From Prevotella sp. UBA4330 (GTDB lineage: Bacteria; Bacteroidota; Bacteroidia; Bacteroidales; Bacteroidaceae), in NCBI GenBank assembly GCA_002394385.1, contig DGTS01000011.1:141884-205883 (forward strand): a stretch of 64,000 nucleotides of DNA. The letters run 5' to 3'. Both the position numbers and the translations under genes were made by a program. The notes beneath the pieces are model-generated. The model did no database searches. It was not told the origin of the DNA and saw only the letters and a program-made list of their open reading frames with translations. This document shows, one piece after another, positions 24,166 to 32,193 of this stretch; within the stretch, counting starts at the first letter, position 1; every line of letters begins with the position of its first letter.

Positions 24166-25275
24166 GTGAAATCTTTGTACATACACATACCGTTCTGCCA
24201 GAGCCGATGCATCTATTGCGGCTTCTACAGCACCACATTGCTGGCGCTGCGCGACAGTTATGTCTCTGCACTCGTCAAGGAAATGCAGATGCGAGAGCCA
24301 GGCAGCGAAATATCTACCATCTACCTCGGCGGAGGAACGCCGTCGCAACTCACCATAGCGCAACTGAGAACCATTATATATAATATAAATAAGGTGTACC
24401 AAGTGGCGCAGGATGCGGAAACGACCATCGAGTGCAACCCCGACGACATCACCGAAGAATATGCCCTGGCGATTAGGAACATGGGATTCAACCGCGTGAG
24501 CCTTGGAGCACAGACATTCAGCGACGACAGACTGCGGCAAATAAGGCGGCGACACAATGCCGAACAGGTGGACAACGCCATCGCCCTGCTGCGCAAAGCA
24601 GGTTTCCAGAACATCAGCATCGACCTAATGTTCGGCTTCCCCGGAGAGACGCTCGACCAGTGGCTGAGCGACATCGAGCATGCCATAAGTCTCCGACCGC
24701 AGCACATCTCAGCATACAGTCTGATGTACGAGGAGGGCACACCACTCCACCGCATGCTCGACGAGGGCAAGATTGAGGAGACCGACGAGGACCTGTCGCT
24801 GCAGATGTTCGAGAGTCTCGTTGCGAAACTTACAGCCGCTGGCTACGAGCATTACGAGATTTCAAACTTCGCCATGCCCTCATTCCGTTCGCGCCACAAC
24901 TCATCCTATTGGCGCAATGTGGCATACATAGGACTCGGTGCTGCTGCCCATTCCTACGACATGCACTCGCGCTCATGGAACATCGCCGACATCAGCGAGT
25001 ATATACGCATTGTCGGAACAGGCAAACGCCCCATTGAGGACAGCGAGAACATTGATGCCGACACCCACTATAACGACATCGTCACCACAGCCATGCGCAC
25101 ACGCGAGGGCATAGCGCTCGACATGCTCACCCCAGAGCAGCGCCGCTATCTGCTCAACGCCGCGCAACCGATGGCAGAGCGAGGACTTGTCAAAATCACA
25201 GACACCCATGTCAGTCTGACCCACCAGGGCATCTTCGTCAGCAACTCGGTGATGGCGGAACTCATAAAAGCATGA
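24166..25275 (+). CDS. hemW: Radical SAM protein HemW (heme chaperone)
   Basis: 369 residues. The 4Fe-4S/SAM motif CQSRCIYCGF (11-20) is the HemW/HemN-type CxxxCxYC plus an extra aromatic. Next come GGGTPSQL, IECNPDDIT, RVSLGAQTFSDD and DLMFGFPGET, then the HemW C-terminal domain. HemW is a heme-binding chaperone for respiratory enzymes rather than a coproporphyrinogen oxidase; the N-terminal extension of HemN is absent, which supports HemW. The start is GTG: a stop codon (TAG) lies directly before it in frame and there is no ATG nearby. Confidence 0.9.
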   Translation: MKSLYIHIPFCQSRCIYCGFYSTTLLALRDSYVSALVKEMQMREPGSEISTIYLGGGTPSQLTIAQLRTIIYNINKVYQVAQDAETTIECNPDDITEEYALAIRNMGFNRVSLGAQTFSDDRLRQIRRRHNAEQVDNAIALLRKAGFQNISIDLMFGFPGETLDQWLSDIEHAISLRPQHISAYSLMYEEGTPLHRMLDEGKIEETDEDLSLQMFESLVAKLTAAGYEHYEISNFAMPSFRSRHNSSYWRNVAYIGLGAAAHSYDMHSRSWNIADISEYIRIVGTGKRPIEDSENIDADTHYNDIVTTAMRTREGIALDMLTPEQRRYLLNAAQPMAERGLVKITDTHVSLTHQGIFVSNSVMAELIKA

Positions 25276-25350
25276 GCTTGCACCCCGATTGCATACCACA
25301 GAGAACGACAAACACATCAACCAGGATTGTCACTAATATCAAACGGGGAG

Positions 25351-25437
25351 ACAAAGTTAATAACATTGTTGAACAAAGTTAATAAGATAGTCTAACAAAG
25401 TTAATAAGATTGTTGAACAAAGTTATTAACTTTGTTA
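25351..25437. repeat. 22-nt tandem array, second copy in inverted orientation
   Basis: Units at 25351-25372, 25373-25394, 25395-25416 and 25417-25437, each starting ACAAAGTTAATAA or ACAAAGTTATTAA. The reverse complement matches the units at 15371-15457 closely. Both arrays have four units and a 22-nt step. Confidence 0.9.
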
Positions 25438-25606
25438 GCCCACTTGTATCTCCTTGACATCCAAACAGTTACAAGTGAGCATCTCTGAAGGCATTAACAA
25501 GGACATCGTAAGGCTGTTCTTTGGGCTTAGAAACAGGCTTTTTATAGATTGTTATGATTATTGTTTGTGCCATATTTGATTATTTTTTGTATAATTGCAG
25601 GAAAAA

Positions 25607-25671
25607 GTAGGAGGTGACGTGTCCCACGTCACAAAATCAGGAAATGTGACGTGGGACACGGCACCTCCTAC
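25607..25671. repeat. 26-bp inverted repeat with palindromic arms
   Basis: Arms 25607-25632 and 25646-25671 pair with one mismatch around a 13-nt loop. Each arm also folds on itself: GTGACGTG-TCC-CACGTCAC on the left and GTGACGTG-GGA-CACGGCAC on the right. The DNA or RNA could switch between one long stem and two short ones. It lies 45 nt before the GH28 gene. Confidence 0.85.
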
Positions 25672-25715
25672 CGCAAAACAGACAAATAACCTTTAGATAT
25701 ATAGAAGGAAAAAAG

Positions 25716-27221
25716 ATGAAAAAATACTGTTTAACTATCACCGCCCTGCTCATCGCTACGCTTGCGATGGCACAAAAGACTTTCGTCGCCTCGGAACTCG
25801 GTATCGTGGGCGACGGAAAGACACTGAACACACAGGCCATTCAGAAGGCTGTTGACAAACTGACCGCAATGAAGAAAGGAGGAACCATAGTCTTCGACGA
25901 GGGCCGCTACTTCACGGGCACCATCGAGATGAAGAGCAACGTCCACTTCGTGTTGAAGCGCGGGGCTGTACTGCTGGGCAGCACCAACATTCACGACTAC
26001 CGGAGCATCGAACCGAAAAACGCGCCAAAGTCGAGCCGCGACAGCGACAACTCGAAACTGGCGCTGCTGGTGTGCTACAAGGCGCAGAACATCAGCATAA
26101 CAGGCGAGGGAGAAATTGACGGACAGGGCCGCGCGCTGGCTCTGAACGTTGACAGCGTGCTCTACATGACCAATGACGACTATCGCCGTGCTGGCGGAGG
26201 ACGTCCGCTGGAGATATACCGCCCGAAGATTATCAACTTCATGTTCCTCGACGGTTTTGAGATGCGCGACATCACAATACGCAATCCGGCATGCTGGACA
26301 CAGACATACGAGATCTGCTCAAACCTGAAGTTTGAGAACATTACGGTGAGGAGTCGCGCCTACTGGAACAACGACGGGTTCGACCTTACCGACTGCCGCA
26401 ACGCCACGATAAACAACTGTGACGTGGATTCGGGCGACGACGGCATCTGCCTGAAGTCGTATTATAAAGGCTATTGCTGCGAGAACATCAGGGTGACCAA
26501 CTGCCGCGTGACATCCTCATGCAACGCCCTGAAACTGGGAACAGCATCGTTCGGAGGATTCCGCAACATCGTCTTCGACAACGTGAAGGTGAGAGACACC
26601 TACCTCTCGGCCATTGCCATTGAGAGCGTTGACGGCTGCGACATCGACGACATCACATTCCGCAACATCACGGCAACCAACACCATGAACCCATTGTTCA
26701 TAAAACTGGGCAACCGCACCAATGGTCCCGCCGGACATGTGCGCAATATTCTGATAGAGAATCTTACCGCAACGGTGCCCTTCCTGCGACCCGACCCGTG
26801 GGCTGAGATGCGCATCGTGAGCAACGAAGGCTATCATAACCCGCATCCGGCGCCCATCACGGGAATGCCAGAGCAGAGCATCGAGGGCGTCACCCTGCGC
26901 AACATAGACATCACCTTCCCGGGACATGCCTCCACAGGAATGAAGTATGTGCCGCTATGGCGTGTGGAGAGCGTGCGCGAAGACCATCGCAGTTACCCCG
27001 AGTTCACGATGTATGGCGAACTGCCGGCATGGGGATTCTACGTGCGCCACGTTGATGGCATCCGATTGGAGAACGTCCGTCTGCGCCTCACCGAAGACGA
27101 CATGCGCCCCGCCATTGTCTTCGACGACGTGAAAAATGGCGAACTCGTAAACGTTGCCACACCAGAGTCGGACCATGACCAGATATTCGTACACAAGTCG
27201 TTTATTAAGTACGATAGATAA
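25716..27221 (+). CDS. GH28-like polygalacturonase family enzyme, secreted
   Basis: 501 residues: signal peptide (to about AMAQ, 20), then a right-handed beta-helix of the GH28 type with the pectate-lyase-like start GIVGDGKTLNTQAIQKAV. Motif I is NNDG (218-221; usually NTDG) and motif II is GDD (240-242). The usual GHG and RIK motifs are not present; SCNALKLG (268-275) stands at the GHG place. The two acids expected for catalysis, D220 and D241/D242, remain. It is probably active on pectin or rhamnogalacturonan side parts, but a changed specificity is likely. Confidence 0.85.
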   Translation: MKKYCLTITALLIATLAMAQKTFVASELGIVGDGKTLNTQAIQKAVDKLTAMKKGGTIVFDEGRYFTGTIEMKSNVHFVLKRGAVLLGSTNIHDYRSIEPKNAPKSSRDSDNSKLALLVCYKAQNISITGEGEIDGQGRALALNVDSVLYMTNDDYRRAGGGRPLEIYRPKIINFMFLDGFEMRDITIRNPACWTQTYEICSNLKFENITVRSRAYWNNDGFDLTDCRNATINNCDVDSGDDGICLKSYYKGYCCENIRVTNCRVTSSCNALKLGTASFGGFRNIVFDNVKVRDTYLSAIAIESVDGCDIDDITFRNITATNTMNPLFIKLGNRTNGPAGHVRNILIENLTATVPFLRPDPWAEMRIVSNEGYHNPHPAPITGMPEQSIEGVTLRNIDITFPGHASTGMKYVPLWRVESVREDHRSYPEFTMYGELPAWGFYVRHVDGIRLENVRLRLTEDDMRPAIVFDDVKNGELVNVATPESDHDQIFVHKSFIKYDR

Positions 27222-27239
27222 AAAAAACTGAGATAAAGA

Positions 27240-27270
27240 ATTGTAATATCAATTATTATTCGTATATTTG
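27240..27270 (+). promoter_or_regulatory. Promoter of the lactate permease gene
   Basis: ATTG (27240-27243), 19 nt, TATATTTG (27263-27270). This leaves a leader of about 100 nt before the ATG, longer than at most genes here, with room for post-transcriptional control; no known riboswitch was recognised in it. Confidence 0.7.
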
Positions 27271-27374
27271 TCGGGAATTTCAGTAAGCACCTATTCATCG
27301 GGAGATGGTTAGGTGGCTCATGATAAACCTTAAACAGAAAACACTTATATAATAATAACTAAAAATCAAATTCT

Positions 27375-28934
27375 ATGTCAGCATTAGTATCTATTATTCC
27401 AATCGTACTGCTATTCGTCCTCATGTTGGGATTCAAGATGGCAGGACACAAAAGTGCGTTCATCACACTCATAGTCACCATACTGTTAGGACTGTTCGTG
27501 GCTCCTGCTATGGACATGGTGCCCGACAGCCTCAAGGGTGCCAGCATCTACGGTGTGGTATGGTGGAGTTTCGTCGAGGGTGTGCTAAAGGCAGTGTTCC
27601 CCATCCTCATCATCATCCTGATGGCTATCTACAGTTACAACATCCTCGTCGAAAGCAAGCAAATAGAGGTTATCAAGGACCAGTTCACCAGTTTCACCGA
27701 CGACAAGGGCATACTCGTGCTGATGCTCGTGTGGGGCTTCGGCGGACTGCTTGAGGGTATGGCGGGCTTCGGAACAGCCGTTGCCATCCCTGCCGCTATA
27801 CTTATCGGACTAGGCTTCAAGCCAATGTTCTCGGCACTCGTGGCCCTCATAGGCAACACCGTGGCAACAGGCTTCGGTGCGGTGGGCGTACCCGTCACCA
27901 CGCTTTGCAACGAAGTGGCACCCGGAGGAGCAGCATCGGCAGAAGCCATCTGCGAGACTTCGGCATTCGCCGTCATTCAGTTGTCGCCACTTTTCATCAT
28001 CTTGCCATTCATCATACTGATGCTCACCGACAAGAAAGCCATCGTAAAGAACATTTGCCTGGCTCTCTGGACTGGCGTCATCTCGGTTTTGGTACAGTAT
28101 GTTTGCGCCAAGTATCTCGGTGCAGAGACTCCTGCCATCATCGGCTCGGTGGCTGCTATCGTAGCAATCATCATCTACGCCAAACTCTTCGCACCAAAGA
28201 AGAAAGAGACAAACACCGAGAAGCGCTCTTACACCATGCAGGAAACATTCCGCGCATGGAGCGTCTATCTCTTCATTCTTATATTCATCCTCGTCAGCGG
28301 TGCCCTCTGCCCGCCGGTCAACGACTTCCTCAAGACCCACCTTGTATCGAAGGTGCCACTGCCAGTTATCGGCTCAACGTTCAAGTTCGGGTGGATAAGC
28401 AATGCTGGACTGATGCTTTTCCTCGGCGCTACCATCGGCGGACTTATCCAAGGACTAAGTTTCGGTAAACTCATGGCAGTGCTTGCACGCACCGTTGTCA
28501 ACCTTCGCAACACCGTGATAACCATCATCAGCCTCATCGCACTTGCCTCTGTGATGAACTATGTTGGCATGATCAGCGCCATCGCAGCAGGTCTCGTTGC
28601 CATCACTGGCTCGTTCTATCCGTTCTTCGCACCGCTCATCGGAGCCATCGGAACATTCGTCACGGGCTCGGACACCTCGTCGAACATCCTCTTTGCCAAA
28701 CTGCAGGCCAACGTTGCAGGACAGTTGGGCTATGCACCAGGCTCTGAGACCAACTGGCTCGTTGCTGCCAACACCACCGGTGCAACAGGCGGCAAGATGA
28801 TTTCGCCACAGTCAATCGCCATCGCCACCGCCTCGTGCGACATGCCGGGCAAGGACGGCGAGATAATGAAGAGCGCCATCCCGTACGCAGTGCTCTACAT
28901 CATCATCGGCGGACTTATGGTTTACTTCGGATAA
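27375..28934 (+). CDS. lctP: L-lactate permease family transporter
   Basis: 519 residues, about 13 membrane helices. It has the LctP/GlcA family signatures GFGTAVAIPAAILIGLG, the FGAVGVPVTTL segment, TGSDTSSNILFAKLQ and ANTTGATGGKMISPQSIAIA. The family moves lactate or glycolate with protons across the inner membrane. No lactate dehydrogenase or lutABC genes lie beside it, so direction and exact substrate are unclear. It has its own promoter and two hairpins after the stop. Confidence 0.9.
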   Translation: MSALVSIIPIVLLFVLMLGFKMAGHKSAFITLIVTILLGLFVAPAMDMVPDSLKGASIYGVVWWSFVEGVLKAVFPILIIILMAIYSYNILVESKQIEVIKDQFTSFTDDKGILVLMLVWGFGGLLEGMAGFGTAVAIPAAILIGLGFKPMFSALVALIGNTVATGFGAVGVPVTTLCNEVAPGGAASAEAICETSAFAVIQLSPLFIILPFIILMLTDKKAIVKNICLALWTGVISVLVQYVCAKYLGAETPAIIGSVAAIVAIIIYAKLFAPKKKETNTEKRSYTMQETFRAWSVYLFILIFILVSGALCPPVNDFLKTHLVSKVPLPVIGSTFKFGWISNAGLMLFLGATIGGLIQGLSFGKLMAVLARTVVNLRNTVITIISLIALASVMNYVGMISAIAAGLVAITGSFYPFFAPLIGAIGTFVTGSDTSSNILFAKLQANVAGQLGYAPGSETNWLVAANTTGATGGKMISPQSIAIATASCDMPGKDGEIMKSAIPYAVLYIIIGGLMVYFG

Positions 28935-29034
28935 GCAATGTTCATATTCATGCACCTTTTCTCGCCAAGTCATAACTCGAATAAATTCGGTTCTGCACTT
29001 ATGGCTTAACGAAAACGTTCGGAACGATTATCAG

Positions 29035-29062
29035 ATGGTACGCGAAACATAAAGCGTACCAT
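29035..29062 (+). other. 9-bp hairpin downstream of lctP
   Basis: ATGGTACGC (29035-29043), 10-nt loop, GCGTACCAT (29054-29062). It precedes the terminator by 17 nt. Confidence 0.6.
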
Positions 29063-29079
29063 TCACCAGACAAAACACA

Positions 29080-29106
29080 AAGCCCAGAGCATTACGCCCT
29101 GGGCTT
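29080..29106 (+). terminator. Terminator of lctP
   Basis: AAGCCCAG (29080-29087) pairs with CTGGGCTT (29099-29106), followed by TTCTTTTC. Confidence 0.85.
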
Positions 29107-29165
29107 TTCTTTTCTATCTCAGTGCTTCTGCCACTGCAATAAACGGCAGAAACCAAAAGCACATA

Positions 29166-31409
29166 TTATATCTGCGCCACCTGCTTTATCTCCGAGTCCT
29201 TGCCGCGATATACGATGTCGATGCGGAAGTTGGCATAGTCGCTGTAGATGTAGAGCGGCAGTTCCTCCTCATATTTCGGTTCGTAGTCGAAGACAAGATG
29301 TATGGCGGTGCCTGAGAGGTAGTTGTCCTTAGGCATCAGAGCGTCCTCAGCGTCTATCTGCCAAACAGAGAAAACGGGGTCTATCATGGTGAGCACTCGC
29401 GGCAACTCTATCTTCAGGTCGTTGTCGGGACGTGAGAACCACGAGCCTATCTTTCCCCAGAAGCCACGTTCCTCCTTGGGATCGTCCTCGGGTTGCAGCA
29501 CAGTGATGCCATTGAGCAACGTCTCGCGCAGTTTCTGCGGTTCGATGGAATAGTGTTTCAGGAACTCTTCCTTATCCTTTTCCACCCTTGTGTTGCGCCC
29601 GTCGCCACCCTTTCGTGCGAAACTTATTGCGTGACTCTTCTTGTAGTTGGCATCATCCACCCAGCAGATGCGGTCGTCGGTGATGGCGATAGCGCGAATG
29701 CGTGTGATGTCGCCGTATTTCTTGTTGTTATAATTGAGCCGAACGGTGTCGAGGTCGGCAGTGGAATGTTTGCCTATGATGTTCATCGTCTTTGGCACAC
29801 GCACCACGTCGTATTCGTCCTTATACATGTCAGTGTAATGGATGCAGAGGAACACGCGCACGTTCTCAAGGTCGAGGTCGGAGCGGTTGTTTATCTTCAC
29901 GCGCAGCAGTTCGTCGTCGTCCCAGAAGAACCAGTTTGTCTCAGGCTCCACCTCAACGTCGATGAACGAACTCTCGATGAGCAGTTGCTTGAAACTGCCG
30001 TACAGATGTTCCTCGCAGAACTGCATGTCGGAGAGCAGACCGTCGTAAACACCTTGGTTGCCGCGACGGAAGAAGTGCTTGAATATCTCGTCCTTACTCT
30101 TGTCGAGGTCACCTTTATCGGCATGGTATTTTGCCTTTAGCAGATTTGGCGAGAAGAGTCCGTAACCCTCCATCTCCGAACGGTAGAGTCGTGTGAGATA
30201 TTGTCCTTCAGGAGTTTTGTTTAGATATGTCCTCGCCCGATAGGAGTCGAGCATATCTTTCAGCCGGTCTGCCTGACGGGGATATTCTATTGCAGCCTGG
30301 TCGAAGTAAGACATCGCCTGCTGCGTGTTTCCCGTCTGCTGATTCAGCACTCCTTTCAGCACGAGAGCAGGCGCTGTGCGGTCGGGATAGCGGTGCATAT
30401 AGTCGTCGAGCATAACATCAGCCTCCCACTGTGCGCCGTTCATTCCCTGCACTCGCTTCGGCATAGTGTCTGGGATGAACACCTCACCCCCTCTTGCAAG
30501 CAAGGAGTCGGAAGTCTGGGTGTTGGATGATGGGTGTTGGGTGTTGGGCAGTTGTCGCTGAAGATTTGAAGAGGTCGCAGAAGAGCCGTTGCCTCCCAGT
30601 ATAAGACTGAACGACTTTAGCAGCATTGCCTCGCCGTTGTTAGGATACTGGTCGAGAATCTTCTGCGAATGAGCCAGCGCGCTGGTGGGCTGTCCTGAAT
30701 AGAGGTCGATATATGCACGGTCTTTCTCCATGCAGATGCGGTCGTACTCGCGCATGTACTTATGGTATATCGGTGCATAGTCAGAGAGGTACTGCATGTA
30801 TGACGCGCGCAGTTTCTCTATGTCCTGACGTATCTCCGACTTCAGTTTTTTGTCTTTCTCATACTGGTTGAAGGCAGAGTTCGTTGCTCGGTCGGCATCT
30901 TCAGAAGTAAGTATGCTGAAAATGGCAATGGGGTCGCCCAGCGTGGCAAGTGTCAACTGTGCTATGCTCTTGCCGTCGAGGGCACTGCTGCCTCCCGATG
31001 CTGCGCTTCGAGCCAGCATCCACATGTCGCTCAGTTGCTCGTCCATGACCTGCAGTTTATACATATACTGCAGTATGGGCAGCAGTTTCTGCTTTGCCTC
31101 TACAACATCTGGAGCCACTCCAGTGTAGTCTTGCTGCGCCATTATTTTCAGGTACTCGTTGAAGTTCTTCGAGTTGGCCTGTGCCATCTCCAAGGCATTT
31201 ATCACCCTGACGGTCTGCTCGATGTCGTAGTCTTCGTTGGTTGCGAGGTCGGTGCGGTTGGTAAGTGCCTCATAGGCAGGCACAAACTTATCAACGGGCT
31301 GATAGTGCTCAAGGTCGAGCGCACTCACCTCCTTCATCTTGTCGGTACATGCCGCCAGCATCATCACCGCGACAATAATCATAAAACTGCTGATAGTACG
31401 TTTCATCAT
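29166..31409 (-). CDS. Large TPR-like lipoprotein of unknown function
   Basis: 747 residues with a lipoprotein signal (MMLAACTDK, lipidated C21). A helical N-terminal half of tetratricopeptide character (AYIDLYSGQPTSALAHSQKILDQYPNNGEAMLLKS and VLKGVLNQQTGNTQQAMSYFDQAA) is followed by a beta-rich C-terminal domain. Between them is a polar linker (about 286-310, SSATSSNLQRQLPNTQHPSS) encoded over imperfect heptamers (30520-30547). Because 7 is not a multiple of 3, gain or loss of one heptamer would shift the frame. No known family; probably sits in the outer membrane and binds partner proteins. The gene behind it, 31477-32079, has the same orientation. Confidence 0.8.
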   Translation of the reverse strand: MMKRTISSFMIIVAVMMLAACTDKMKEVSALDLEHYQPVDKFVPAYEALTNRTDLATNEDYDIEQTVRVINALEMAQANSKNFNEYLKIMAQQDYTGVAPDVVEAKQKLLPILQYMYKLQVMDEQLSDMWMLARSAASGGSSALDGKSIAQLTLATLGDPIAIFSILTSEDADRATNSAFNQYEKDKKLKSEIRQDIEKLRASYMQYLSDYAPIYHKYMREYDRICMEKDRAYIDLYSGQPTSALAHSQKILDQYPNNGEAMLLKSFSLILGGNGSSATSSNLQRQLPNTQHPSSNTQTSDSLLARGGEVFIPDTMPKRVQGMNGAQWEADVMLDDYMHRYPDRTAPALVLKGVLNQQTGNTQQAMSYFDQAAIEYPRQADRLKDMLDSYRARTYLNKTPEGQYLTRLYRSEMEGYGLFSPNLLKAKYHADKGDLDKSKDEIFKHFFRRGNQGVYDGLLSDMQFCEEHLYGSFKQLLIESSFIDVEVEPETNWFFWDDDELLRVKINNRSDLDLENVRVFLCIHYTDMYKDEYDVVRVPKTMNIIGKHSTADLDTVRLNYNNKKYGDITRIRAIAITDDRICWVDDANYKKSHAISFARKGGDGRNTRVEKDKEEFLKHYSIEPQKLRETLLNGITVLQPEDDPKEERGFWGKIGSWFSRPDNDLKIELPRVLTMIDPVFSVWQIDAEDALMPKDNYLSGTAIHLVFDYEPKYEEELPLYIYSDYANFRIDIVYRGKDSEIKQVAQI
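30520..30547. repeat. Heptamer run inside the lipoprotein gene
   Basis: GTGTTGG, ATGATGG, GTGTTGG, GTGTTGG in perfect 7-nt register, lying in the linker of the lipoprotein gene. A coding-sequence relative, by period, of the intergenic heptamer arrays near 9.3, 40.25 and 41.3 kb. Confidence 0.75.
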
Positions 31410-31476
31410 GTTAGTATGAGTATTATTCGGGTGCGAAGATATAAAAAAGATTTGTCAACTCCAAATTATTTTTCAC

Positions 31477-32079
31477 TTAGAGGTCGATGCCGTAACCAAG
31501 AGTGAACATGAAAGTGCTGTTGTGCGAGGTGTCGTAATTATCCTGGTCCTTATAAATATGTGTGACTCCAATATTATAGCGCACGTCAAGGCATACGTTC
31601 TTATACTCGTATGAAACGCCGATGGGAATGGATACATTGAAACCATTCATTACCTCTTTATACTTGCCGCCCACCTTTATTTCCGGCTGCACGCCTATCT
31701 TTGCCGATAATCCGTACTTGGTGGTGGCAACAATCATCAGCGGCACGATGATGTCATTGTGCTCCATCTTCAACTTCTCGTCGATGCCTGGCACGTCTTC
31801 AAACTTAGTGCCCTGCTGACTATAGAACACACCGCCGCTGAGGGCAACGGCATTGCTCATCTGATACTGCAACTCAGCACCAGCCACAATGCCTGCCTTA
31901 TACTTGGCATCGGCATGGCTTTCTATTTCTACACCGTAAAATATCTTGTCGCCCGTGAAGCGCGAGAGAGTCATTCCCACACGGGGATAAAGAGTGAGAG
32001 TTCCAACAGGCCTTTGAGCAAATGCGGAAACTACAACAAATGAGAAAACAAATGCGATTAATAACTTCTTGATGTTCAT
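31477..32079 (-). CDS. Small outer-membrane beta-barrel protein
   Basis: 200 residues: signal peptide (MNIKKLLIAFVFSFVVVSAFA), then alternating strands of a barrel (YPRVGMTLSRFTG, AGIVAGAELQYQMS, ALSGGVFYSQQGTKF, CLDVRYNIGVTHIY) ending FMFTLGYGIDL, with the aromatic/hydrophobic end expected for BAM insertion. It resembles the PorT or outer-membrane beta-barrel families common in Bacteroidetes. Function unknown. It lies 67 nt upstream of the lipoprotein gene on the same strand, so the two may work together at the outer membrane. Confidence 0.85.
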   Translation of the reverse strand: MNIKKLLIAFVFSFVVVSAFAQRPVGTLTLYPRVGMTLSRFTGDKIFYGVEIESHADAKYKAGIVAGAELQYQMSNAVALSGGVFYSQQGTKFEDVPGIDEKLKMEHNDIIVPLMIVATTKYGLSAKIGVQPEIKVGGKYKEVMNGFNVSIPIGVSYEYKNVCLDVRYNIGVTHIYKDQDNYDTSHNSTFMFTLGYGIDL

Positions 32080-32142
32080 AATAATGTTTTTATTTTATAA
32101 ACGTTTCGCTTGCGGTTTTATTATAACACCAGAAACAAAAAA

Positions 32143-32167
32143 AAGCACCGCCACAAGGACGGTGCTT
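32143..32167 (-). terminator. Terminator of xyn10D-fae1A
   Basis: On the minus strand AAGCACCG, 9-nt loop, CGGTGCTT, then T run (32137-32144). It begins 27 nt after the stop. Confidence 0.9.
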
Positions 32168-32193
32168 GACTTAAATATCAGAGAACATTATGT

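Larger units (their letters stand above)
25276..25715. other. Gap holding a tandem array and a long palindrome
   Basis: 440 nt without a gene. It holds the 22-nt array at 25351-25437 and the 26-bp inverted repeat at 25607-25671. No clear promoter was found for the GH28 gene, although CATATTTGAT near 25571 is close to the -7 pattern. Confidence 0.6.

Noticed and set aside
27271..27374. Riboswitch in the lctP leader
   Set aside because: The leader is long enough for structure, but no known motif or convincing paired stems could be recognised.
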